Of a stretch of DNA of 64,000 nucleotides, positions 1 through 10,011 are shown in pieces. The notes under the pieces were generated by a model, which was not told where the DNA came from, did not search any database, and saw only the letters and a program-made list of their open reading frames with translations. The stretch spans positions 55,612 to 119,611 of the forward strand of contig JAGFNQ010002613.1 of assembly GCA_024364735.1 (NCBI GenBank). Direction: 5' to 3'. Made by a program: the position numbers and the translations under genes. Positions within the stretch are counted from its first letter, which is position 1. Each line of letters opens with the position of its first letter. This stretch comes from Boesenbergia rotunda. Lineage: Eukaryota; Streptophyta; Magnoliopsida; Zingiberales; Zingiberaceae.

Positions 1-517
1 AACCTCGCCTACATATATCACCAATCTTACCGACTGGGATAAAGAAGAGATGTGATTAAAGTTGTTGCGAGCAAATGATAAAGTTATTTATCTGTTGCGA
101 GCAGAAGACAAAGTTATCTCTTAAAGGATAACTTTATCCTTTAATCAGATCCAATGGATGTAGTTTAATCCCATCCAAGATCAGCCATCCAGATTACATC
201 CATGGATCAACGGCCAAGAGAAAATTCCTCAACAATCAACAATCCAGATTTATTCTCTTAGGCTATAAATAGGCTTAGAGTTTCAACCTTTTTATTCATT
301 CAATTAATTCATTTCTTGTAAACTCTCTAAAAGTCTAGCGTGCTATTTTTGTAAGGCTTCTCCGCCACAAGGAGATTTTTATTGAGCGTCCACTGCCTTG
401 GAAGCAACGCTCTCAGTTGCAACCAAGTTTCTTTTTTAAAGACGAGTGCCTCCACTTCCATTTTATATTTTTTTTCGTCTATTCACCCCCCTCTAGCCGG
501 TCCAACCCGATCCAACA
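1..517 (+). mobile_element. 3' part of a 933-bp-type copia LTR, cut by the window edge
   Basis: This stretch matches 18,277-18,792 and 20,925-21,440 almost base for base, which are the right-hand parts of the two LTRs of the element at 17,860-21,440. It ends in the shared LTR terminus GATCCAACA at 517. What follows is not a primer binding site but the middle of another element's gag, so this LTR (solo or 3') inserted into that gag. A shared stretch GGCTATAAATAGGC near 262 is a likely core promoter. The left part and left target duplication lie outside the window. Confidence 0.8.
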
Positions 518-1183
518 AAGAGCACAAGGCATGTGACACTCATGGCATTGGGAGATCAAGAGAGCAGTGATGAATCTACCAACTCATCAAACGCGGCTTC
601 ATCATCTTCGGATGATGAAGAGGTAACTTCTCCCGAACTTGAAAAGTGTTATAGAGCAATTGCATGTTTAACTAGTATGCTTAAGAAGTCAAAAAATAAG
701 GTTAAAGCTTTGTAATTAGAAATTGATCAATTGAGATTATCTAGAGATAATAACATTGATGACTTGCATGTTGAATTGTTAGAAGATGAGATTAAATCAT
801 TGAAACTTGAAGTTGAAAACTTGAAATCCTCTAGGGTTGATGAAGTAGCTGACTTGCATGATGTGTTACAAGTAGAGGAAAACCAATCATTGAAGAGTGA
901 AGTTGAGAGACTCAAGAATATTCTTGAGAAGTTCTCAACTAGCTCTAAAACCCTAGATATGATCTTGAATGCCCAAAGGGCGGTCTACAATAGGGCCGGT
1001 ATTGGTTATCGACCCAAAGAACCCTCATTTGTGTCCTTGATGTCTAGGACTGTTATGAGACAATCTAAGACACCCAAGGTTCAAAAGAAAGTTGTCAAGG
1101 CATGGGTGCCTAAGTCTTATTTAGTTGATGCTTTAGGTCCCAAGGTTTGGGTACCTAAAACTTCTATTTTTCGAATTGTGTAG
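518..1183 (+). pseudogene. Sirevirus-type gag, C-terminal part (broken)
   Basis: In frame with position 533 this reads an acidic serine-rich stretch, a long coiled-coil-like region and a basic tail containing AWVPKS and VWVPKT, the usual end of copia Sirevirus gag just before protease. It is closely similar to the minus-strand gag at 35,225-36,403. A TAA stop interrupts the frame at 713-715. The N-terminal half of gag is missing because the LTR at 1-517 is inserted upstream. Gag would form the cytoplasmic particle that packages element RNA. This copy cannot make a full product. Confidence 0.8.
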
Positions 1184-4100
1184 GTTATGATTGAGGGGGA
1201 GCATCTATCAACTTGGTTCGTTTGATAGTGGATGCTCCAAACACATGACCGGGGATAGATCTTGTTTACCACACTTCACAAGAAAAGTAGAGGTAATGTT
1301 TCATTTAGTAACAATGGTAGTCATAAGGTCATAGGAATAGGAGACATTCAAATATTCGAATGTCTTAGAATCTCAAATGTCCTTCTAGTCAAGGGGATGA
1401 ATTTAATCTCCTAAGTGTGAGTTAATTATGTGACACGGGTTACACAATTGATTTCCAACCAAGTCAATGTCTAGTTAGACAACATGACACCTTGGACACG
1501 GTACTAGTAGGAGCAAGAGTAGACAATATTTATCAGGTTTCATTTAAAAGTGCTACTAATGTTTCTGCTAAGTGTTTCATGTCGAAAGAAGAAGAGTCCA
1601 CCCTTTGGCACCGGAGGCTAGCACATGTGAACATGAAGAACATCTGGAAGTTGGCCAACAAGGGATTGGTTCGTGGCTTACCAAGCATCAAGTACGAAAA
1701 AGACAAACTTTGTGATGCATGTCAAATGGGTAAGCAAACAAAATCTGTACATAAAGGTAAAAGTGTTGTAAGTACTTCTACTGCATTAGATTTACTTCAC
1801 ATGGATCTATTTGATTGTAGTACTATCATATCATTGAATGGAAGTAGATATTATTTTGTGATCATTGATGATTTCACTAGATATACATGGACTTACTTTT
1901 TAAAATATAAGGACCAAAGCTTAGATGTTTTTATTTCTTTTTGTAGGAGGGTAGAAAATGAAAAATCATTAAAAATTAAGACAATTAGAAGTGACCATGG
2001 AAGTGAATTTCAAAATCAAAGGTTTTTAGAATTTTGTCAAGATAGAGGTTATAGACATGAGTTCTCTACTCTTAGAACACCACAACAAAATGGTATTGTA
2101 GAAAGGAAGAACCGTGTTCTACAAGAGGCTGCACGAAGCATGCTTAATGAGTACTCACTCTCGAGTTACTAATGGGCTGAAGCTGTAAATACAGCTTGCT
2201 ATGTGCAAAACCGGGTCCTTATTCATAGGTTTTTAGGAAAGACTCCCCATGAACTTTGGTTTGGAAAACCACCTATGGTTAAACACCTTCGGGTGTTTGG
2301 TTGTAAAGTGTTCATTCTAAACACCAAGGATCATCTTGGAAAGTTCACGGCGAAGGCTGATGAAGGGACACTAGTCGGGTACTCCCTGGTTAGTAAAGCC
2401 TATGGAGTCTACAACAAGAAGTCTAGACTAGTTGAAGAATCTTCTGATGTTGTCTTTGAAGAAATTCTAAAAGTCAATGGTCAACCAGAAGATGAAGTTC
2501 AATTCGAACTTAGGAGACTAAGTTTGAATGAAAGTCCAAATATTGTTGATGGTGATGAATCTGATGACGGTGAGCCTAGACAATCCATAGATCAGCCGGA
2601 TCCTGAGGCTGAACTTGTGTCTAGTGAGCCCATTCACGAAGCACCACCAACACCAAGGCAAACTAGATTAGCCTCTAGTCATCCCCAAGACCAAATTGTT
2701 GGAGACATCCATCATGGGGTTAGGACTAGATCATTATTCCGGAATGAGGCTAATGAAGTTGCCCTAATTTCGAAAATTGAACCTAGAAAAATTGATGAAG
2801 AATTAAATGATCCCGATTGGATTATAGCGATGCAAGATGAACTAGGTCAATTCGAAAGGAGTCAAGTTTGGGACTTAGTCCCTAGACCTAAGAAGACCAC
2901 CATCATTGGAACCAAATGGGTCTTCAAGAACAAATTGAACCATAAGGGAGAAATCATTAGAAACAAGGCACACTTGGTAGCCAAGGGCTATAGTCAAGTT
3001 GAAGGCCTTGATTATGATGAGACCTATGCTCCCGTGGCACGATTAGAGTCCATCCGATTGATGCTAGCTTTTGCAGCTCATCGTGGCTTCAAATTATATC
3101 AAATAGACGTCAAATCAGCCTTTCTAAATGGTCTAATAAGAGAAGAGGTCTACGTCGAATAACCACCGGGGTTTGAGAGTTCCGAATTTCCAAATCATGT
3201 GTTCAAGCTCAAAAAGGCACTTTATGGCCTTAAACAAGCACCCCGAGCTTGGTATGAGCGGTTGCCGACGTTCTTAATTGAAAAGGGCTTCGTTAGAGGC
3301 CAAATAGACCCTACACTATTTCTACGAAGAGATGATGACAATATTTTTGTAGCCCAAGTATATGTCGATGACATAATTTGTGGCTCAAACAATAAGGGCT
3401 ATTTAAATGAGTTCATTGGACACAGAGAGTGAATTTGAAATGAGTCTAGTGGGAGAATTGACTTTCTTCCTTGGACTTGAAATCAAGCAAACTCGCGATG
3501 GTATCCATGTGCACCAATCGAAATACACACAAGAAATGCTTCGAAAATTTAATATGAGTGATTCAAAAGAGGTAACTACTCCCATGGCTACAAACACAAA
3601 ATTAGACAATGATGAGAGTGGTAAACCCGTTGATTTGACTCAATATTGAAGCATGATAGGTAGTTTGCTATACCTCACAGCTAGTCGACCGGATATTCTA
3701 TTTGCTGTGGGTATGTACGCTAGGTATCAAGTCTGTGCCAAGGAGTCTCATTTAATCGCTGTTAAGAGAATTTTGAGATATCTTAAAGGCACAATAGGAG
3801 TCGGTCTATGGTACCCCCGTACCGAATCATTTGATTTAATTGGCTATACGGATTCCGACTATGCTGGATGTAAGTTGGACCGGAAGAGCACAAGTGGGGG
3901 TTGCCAATTCTTAGGTTCGTCCTTAGTAAGTTGGTCAAGTCGGAAGCAACATTGTGTTGCTTTCTCCACGACCCAGGCAAAGTATATTGCTATGGGAGAG
4001 AGCGTATCACAATTGTTGTGGATGATACATACTTTAGAGGACTATGGATTGAGTTACAAGGGTGTGCAAGTGTTATGTGATAACATTAGCACAATTAACC

Positions 4101-4303
4101 TAACCAAGAATCTAATCCATCATTCTAGGACCAAACATATTGAGGTGCGTCACCACTTCATTAGGGATCATGTAGCTAGGGGAGATATTATACTCTCGCA
4201 TGTAGAGTCTAAATCAAACCTAGCTGACATTTTCACTAAACCACTCCCCGAAAATGAATTTAGTTTCTTAAGACGGGAGTTGGGAATGTGTCGCGCTTCA
4301 TGA
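1184..4303 (+). pseudogene. Ty1/copia (Sirevirus-like) pol: protease, integrase, RT, RNase H, degenerate
   Basis: Domain order is protease-integrase-RT-RNase H, which defines Ty1/copia. Visible motifs are a protease DSGCS at 1224-1238, the integrase HHCC finger at about 1600-1725 (HRRLAHVN then CDACQMGK), integrase core D/D/E residues near 1805, 1995 and 2100 (TIRSDHGSEF, NGIVERKN), an RT region from about 2780 with the catalytic YVDD at 3361-3372, and RNase H with DSDYAG near 3850 ending in FTKPLPE. It is dead: there are in-frame stops at 2170-2172, 3160-3162 and 3647-3649, a frameshift near 3415, and a scrambled frame at 1260-1490. Downstream it leads into the palindrome array and the accessory ORF. 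Confidence 0.9.
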
Positions 4304-4841
4304 ATTTCAAAATGCATTCAAACCCTTCATGATTATTTCGAAATTGTTGGGAAACAATTGAGTAACTTTGGGGGCATCTCACACGAACTATAAGGTTTAA
4401 CAAAACGTTTTTGTTTGCTAGATGTGGGGTGAGATGTTAGGATCAACTAAATTTCTCAAAATGTCAATGCATCCCTTGAGAAATTAAGTCGACGAGATAA
4501 TAATTACTTCGGTGACTAAGTATGGGGAAAATCATTGCATAACATATGTATATATGGCTCCATGATCATACTTGGACATTCTAATCAAGGCAGCTTGATT
4601 GGAAACTTGAATATGGAACAAAACTTGATTGAATTTGCTTGAATGATTGTTGATTGAGTTTGACTCCATTTGGATGGATCAAAGTGATTGTTGAACCTAT
4701 AAGGACTTTTGATCATTGTTCAGGGATCAATTTTAGTCATGAGATCATGTCCAAGTTCGATAAACTTCATCAGATCTCGTTGGAAAGATTCAGAAAATCT
4801 GAAACTGAATGTTTCAGATCGTATCAGGGAATATCAGGAAC
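4304..4841 (+). other. non-coding spacer between pol and the palindrome array
   Basis: No gene is seen. The segment contains GGGGGCATCTCACACG and a later GAGATGTTAGGATCAACT. A related GAGATGTTAGG sequence follows RNase H on the minus strand near 25,400, so this is conserved Sirevirus 3' non-coding sequence. Confidence 0.5.
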
Positions 4842-5043
4842 CCTGATCGGTCACCGGACCGATCAGGCATAAGGCTGATCGGTCCCGGACCGATCTGGCT
4901 CCACCTTGTAACGATCGGTCCACAGACCGATCAGAGGGGCATCAGTGACTTCACAATATTCTGATCAATCTTACTGAGTCAGCGTGGATCGGTCCCCGGA
5001 CCGATCTGGCACCCTCTGGTGATCGGTCCACAGACCGATCAGG
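4842..5043. promoter_or_regulatory. GATCGGTC/GACCGATC palindrome array, left half (element I)
   Basis: At least four pairs of GATCGGTC and GACCGATC are separated by 3-5 bases (spacers such as ACCG, CC, CACA). The array continues at 8,757 on the far side of the Ty3/gypsy solo LTR. Palindrome arrays upstream of the core promoter are an established feature of Sirevirus LTRs. Here the array lies downstream of pol and upstream of the accessory ORF. Confidence 0.8.
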
Positions 5044-5394
5044 GGGCTCACAGGTTTCTCTCCGAACCCTACTATTCGTGTAACGACCCGAAAAATTTTC
5101 CTAATATTTCTTTAAAATAGTGAGCATGTCTAGATAATTTTCCGAGGGACCTAGGAATATTAACACGAATTTTAACCTAGAAATCCATGTTTTTCCATTT
5201 AAATTGGGGAAAATAGGCATTAATGGGCCTTACATGGGCTTTCTAGTACCATGATTATTGGTGAATTTTAGGTAAAAATTTATAGAAATATAAAGGGATT
5301 TTAATAAGAAATATTAACATAATTATGGGGAAATTTTTAAGGGATTTTCGAAATATTGGAAAAATAAAATAAAAATCAAATGGAAAATTAGTGC

Positions 5395-5466
5395 ATGCAC
5401 CAAGGATTGAACCTTGGACCTCTTGTACAACCATGCATGCTCTAACCAATTCACCTAGCAAGGGAG
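5395..5466 (-). other. tRNA-like segment inside the gypsy LTR
   Basis: The minus strand carries a B-box-like GGTTCAATCC (5404-5413) and, about 30 bases upstream of it, an A-box-like GAATTGGTTAGAGCATG. It is not a clean cloverleaf and is probably a tRNA-derived module fixed in the LTR. Confidence 0.4.
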
Positions 5467-7744
5467 TGCTATGAGGAAATGAAGTGGAATATGGTTAAGG
5501 CTTAGGGAAAAGGAAGAGTCACTATGGGAAGAGACACCATGACTCTTCACTTATCCTCCTTGATAAGTTATAAAGAGAGGCATGGCGGGTTACTTCTCTT
5601 CTTCCATCAAGTCACCTTTCTTACTCCCTCCTTCTTCATCCTAGCCGAAACCCTCAAGAGGGATTCTCCCTTGGAAAAGGTTCACCTAAGGCTTCATCTC
5701 CAAGATCCAAGGCTCTTACAAGGGTACAAGGGCTAGGGGTGGTCAAGAGGCAACAAGATCTTCATCCTTCTTCCAAATCTAAGGTCTATCATCAAGAACA
5801 ACCAATGTAAGACTCCCTCACCTGTGGTATAATAGCTCTCCTTGAAGTTTACCATGATATGAAAGTCGTGTTTGAATTTTATGTTGAAAAAAAGGAAAAG
5901 AGCCATGAACCCTAACCTAGGTTTCGACCACTATAGGTTTTTGGGTCCAAAATGATGTTAAAAATATTACTCATGCTTTTTAATGTTTTTCCATGATGAA
6001 TATAAGTTAAAATAAGATTTGGAGAAATTTTGGGGTACCTTAGGATCTCCTAGGGTTTCGGTCAACACCATGCACCCATGGGTAGGATTGGATCTAAACC
6101 TTCAAGTATGTGTTTTGTGTATTATCATGCTATAAGGGAGATTGAGGATGACTTATGTGAATTTTCATAAGGCTTTGTGACCCTATAACTTTCGGCCAAG
6201 TAGGGGTCTAGGGCAAAGAGTTAGGGCTTCCCTCAAGCAAGGGTCCTAATGGCTCCTATGGTATAGTATGGAAGGTGTTAGATGTTTAATTGGAAATTCT
6301 ATGAATTTATTCATGCACCCATGGCCCCTTATATGTTTCGGCCAACCCTAGGAAATAGGGCTTGGAGTTGGGGTGAACCCTAATCATGTGCCTAAATGGC
6401 TTCTTATGACTCTATAGGTAATGTATGATTATTTCTTTACCTTATGATATCTTACATGTTAATTGAATGATGGAACCCTTCCTTATAGGTTTCGGCCAAG
6501 CATGCTAAATAGGGTTGGGGGGGGGAGTTAGGGTTTGAAGAATAATGGTTTATGCTTTATTATGAAGTATATATAAAGGTTCAAGCATGTGGTAGAAATT
6601 AAGTTACCTATAACCCTAACCTTAAGCACCATGTTTCATGTTTGTATGTTTATGATTGGATGCCATGCTTAATAGGGTGTATTTATGAATGTCTTGTGTT
6701 CTATGCCATGCACTTGAATGGTAGGTAGTATGTTTATGAAAGTCCTACTTATGTATGCTTGGGACGAATACCATGCTTATGTATGAAATGCAATGTTTAC
6801 CTTATGTATCATGATCATGCAAACTCTATGGAGTAGGATAATTGTCTATGCAAACATGTCATGTTCAATGAATATAATGCAATGCTTACCTTATATGCCA
6901 TGATCATGCAAGCACTAGGAATAAGAATGATGTTTATGTAAGTAGGCCATGTTCTATGAATGAAGATGCATGTTATATCTATGAATGAAAGTGCACGCTA
7001 TGTTTTATGAATAAAGATGCATGCCATGTTTATGCATGACGGCACGATCGATGGTCGACGGTACGACAGTACGACGGTCATGAGGACCGGTAAATGGGCC
7101 GGTAAATGGGCCGGTAGACGGGCCGGGTCGTTACACATGCCATGTTTATGAATGAAGATGCATGCCATGTTTTATGAATAAAGATGCATGCCATGATGTA
7201 TGAATGATGAAGCATATGAAGTATTTTACTTTATGAATGGGCTTGTACCGGACCGAAGTATGGGTCCAAGGGATGGGCACCTTAAGAACGCCCCGGTTCT
7301 GGACTACCGACTATGCTGTCCACGGTTCTGGCACTACCGAAGCTGTGTAACAGGGATGGGCACCTTAAGAACGCCCCGGTTCTGGGACTACCGACTATGC
7401 TGTCCTTACCCTAGTAGGTCGGGGCTCGCTACCTCGTACTTACTTAGGGATGCACGCTTATGATGTATGTATGTGGTACAAGCCGGGGACCCCCAATGAT
7501 GTTGTGATTATGTTTAAGTATTTAAAAGTATGATTTTAAAAGTTAAGCATCCTTATGTATATGCATTAGACTCATGCATTCATTCATGTTATGCATTATG
7601 CCATGATAGTAATGTCTTATACTTATGTCTCATGTCAAGAAATATGCATGATAGTAACGATTTATGCTTATGGTTATGTTAAGAAGATGCCCATATGATA
7701 TGATAGAAAGCATGCCTATGTTTATGCCATACATGTTAGTTCAT

Positions 7745-8235
7745 GCTTTATGTTTATGTTTATGCCACGTATCATGCATGTTAAGAATGTTTCCTTATGT
7801 TTATGTTTACGCCATGTATCATGCATGCTAAGAATGTTTCTTTATGTTTATGTTTATGTCACGTATCATGCATGTTAAGAATGCTTCCTTATGTTTATGT
7901 TTACGCCATGTATCATGCATGTTAAGAATGTTTCTTTATGTTTATGTTTATGCCATGTATCATGCATGTTAAGAATGTTTTCTTATGTTTATGTTTACGC
8001 CATGTATCATGCATATTAAGAATGTTCTTTATGTTTATGTTTATGCTAAGTATCATGCCATGCTAAGAATATTTATTATGTTTATGTTTATGCCAAGTAT
8101 CATGCCATGCTAAGAATGTTTATTACGTTTATGTTTATGCCAAGTATCATGCCATGCTAAGAATGTTTATTATGTTTATGTTTATGCCAAGTATTATGCC
8201 ATGCTAAGAATGTTTATTATGTTTATGTTCATGTC
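7745..8235 (+). repeat. 47-bp minisatellite, about 10 copies
   Basis: The unit contains AAGAATGTTT, TTATGTTTATG and a CATGCATG or CATGCCATG segment. The spacing between successive AAGAATG words is 47 bp. Later units change CATGCATG to CATGCCATGC. It lies inside the gypsy LTR and has no coding potential. Confidence 0.8.
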
Positions 8236-8756
8236 ATGTCAAATATATGCTAAGTGATCATAGAGGCTTATGTTCTAAGTAAAGCACTAAGTATGTTAAT
8301 GTTTCATGTGCTCATGATTAAGTGATGAATGGTTTTAGTGAGTAGGAAAGAGTCTTACTAAGCCTTTGTGCTTATAGTCTTATTTCCTTATACCGCCGAT
8401 CACGCAAGGGGATAGTAAGGAAGCAGCAGGAGGGCAAGAATGCATGTGTGTGGTAGTGACTTGGCCAAGAAACAATATGTTTGCTCGTCTTATGCTAGAA
8501 CTTTACCTTTACTACTTATGTGTTTGAATGGTGACTTATGAGACTCTATGACATGATGCTAAGTATGACATGATATGATGCTAAGTATGAAGTTAATATG
8601 CCAAGTTCCCATGTCATGATGTTAGGAATGGTAATAGGTGCATGTAGGTGTAAGTTTAAAGTTTTCCGCTGCATTATGATGTCCACCTGCCCTACTCATG
8701 TTAACGTAACGCCGCTTTATGGAAAGAAAAAAAAAGCGGGCGTTACAGTTCGTGTC

Positions 8757-8928
8757 CTGATCGATCAGCCGACCGATCAGGAGCGCACTTGATCGGTCAC
8801 CCGACCGATCAGGCACAAGTCAGTCCGATCAGGCTATAGCCTGATCCGTCTGGGCGCTATCAGATCGAACGGTGATCCGTTCAAACACATTAAAGTCTGG
8901 TTGGTGGACCGATCCACCAACCGATTAA
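8757..8928. promoter_or_regulatory. GATCGGTC/GACCGATC palindrome array, right half (element I)
   Basis: This continues the array at 4,842-5,043 across the gypsy insertion, with GATCGATC...GACCGATC, GATCGGTC...GACCGATC and degenerate half-sites to about 8,928. It is followed by a C/T-rich leader and an ATG at 9,184. It is probably the promoter of the accessory ORF. No strong TATA box is seen; ATTAAAG near 8,890 is weak. Confidence 0.65.
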
Positions 8929-9183
8929 CTCCTACCAAACCCCCTCCTTGCCAAACCCTAGCGCCGAAACCTCCCACTTGCGCCTCTTCATCCTGAGCGA
9001 GAGTGTTCCTGCGTCTCCCTCTTTCTCGTGCGTGCGAGTTCTTGCGAAGGTCTCTACAGGCGTCTCCTTGTTCTCTGCAAGTTCTCTACTTGTTCCAAGT
9101 TTTCTGCGTCTCTGTCTTGCGGCGAGGGCTTCTCCTGCGCAAGTTCTTCTTCCAGTTTTTGTGATCCTTTCAAACTAACTTCA

Positions 9184-9787
9184 ATGGCACCAAAGTGAGT
9201 TTGTGATTTAGATTCCTTTATGACTCTGTTCATGGATTATATGTATATGAAGCTAATCATGTTTTGGTGTTTGTTCTTGGTGTGGTGCCGTGACCCTCTT
9301 GTATTGACCGTGACCCTCTTGATCAAATGCTTCACTTTATGATTGTCACTATATGATCAAATCTATCTTTCACCTCATTATTGTCCTCTTTTTGATCTAT
9401 TGTTTACCTTATGATTACTCTTTGTATGATCAACTCTTGAATTTTTGATTCACACTATGTGTATGACCAATTCAAATCTCTAGAAAATCTTCCAAAGGCA
9501 AGGAAGCTGCTGAGGGAAGTTCGAGGGGGAAAACCCCTTCTTCATCTGCCCCTTCTAGAAGGCCACAGCCTTCTTCTAGCTCCCGGTTCCCAAATGCGGC
9601 CTGTGAACAGGCCTTCCAGTCGAGGACTTTCAAATTACTATCCTGCCGATCCATTGATATCCCTTTTCTGACTGAACATTGTCTGTCGGTCATGAACATA
9701 GTCATGTTTTACAACCTGGGCTTCCTTCTTTCCTTGGAACGGACCATCAATTACGACCTAGTCTCAGAATTCTATAACACTCATTGA
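9184..9787 (+). pseudogene. Sirevirus accessory ORF, spliced, truncated after 104 codons
   Basis: Exon 1 is 11 nt (9184-9194, MAPK with AA|GTGAGT donor), the intron is 9195-9483, and exon 2 is 9484-9787. The join is phase 2 and open for 104 codons. The protein starts basic and serine/proline-rich, then has RFPN, a conserved cysteine, YNLG, IN and SEFYN in the same order and spacing as the intact 385-aa ORF at 30,397-31,634. That ORF resembles the 'putative plant transposon protein' domain. Homology stops exactly at EFYN, where the element is broken and the sequence changes. Upstream lies the GATCGGTC palindrome array. The split by a tiny phase-2 exon is shared with the other copy, which supports the model. 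Function is unknown. Confidence 0.65.
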
Positions 9788-10011
9788 TATCCCTTTTCTT
9801 CCTTTTTAATATAACACTCATTTTATATTAATTAGAATGTCTCTCGTAAGGTAGTCTTTCTCAGTGATTTTTATTGTGATTTCAAAAATATAAAGAGATG
9901 TTTCTTTACGTTTCAGGCCTATGTAAAAAAACCTATGATAACACACGATTTCATTCCGACACAGGGCATGAGATCATTTGATTTCAGGCTCTGAGCAGGG
10001 CTGAAATCTTT

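Larger units (their letters stand above)
5079..8747 (+). mobile_element. solo LTR, Ty3/gypsy Tekay/Del-like, 3.67 kb
   Basis: It starts TGTAACGACCC and ends GGGCGTTACA, the typical terminal style of long chromovirus LTRs. Five-base flanks are ATTCG (5074-5078) and GTTCG (8748-8752), a target duplication with one mismatch. The two flanking sequences join into one GATCGGTC palindrome array, so the pre-insertion site is obvious. There is no internal coding region or second LTR, hence a solo LTR. It contains a tRNA-like segment, a second internal GGGTCGTTACA at about 7,125-7,135, and a 47-bp minisatellite. Confidence 0.75.

Noticed and set aside
5395..5466. A functional tRNA gene
   Set aside because: Only box-like words are present; I cannot fold a full cloverleaf, and the segment is embedded in an LTR.
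7745..8235. Regular 47-bp repeats as a CRISPR array
   Set aside because: There are no unique spacers between repeats, the host is a plant, and the repeats lie inside a gypsy LTR; it is a minisatellite.
9184..9194. MAPK at the start of the accessory ORF as a kinase gene
   Set aside because: MAPK is only the four-residue start of the peptide. No kinase motif follows.
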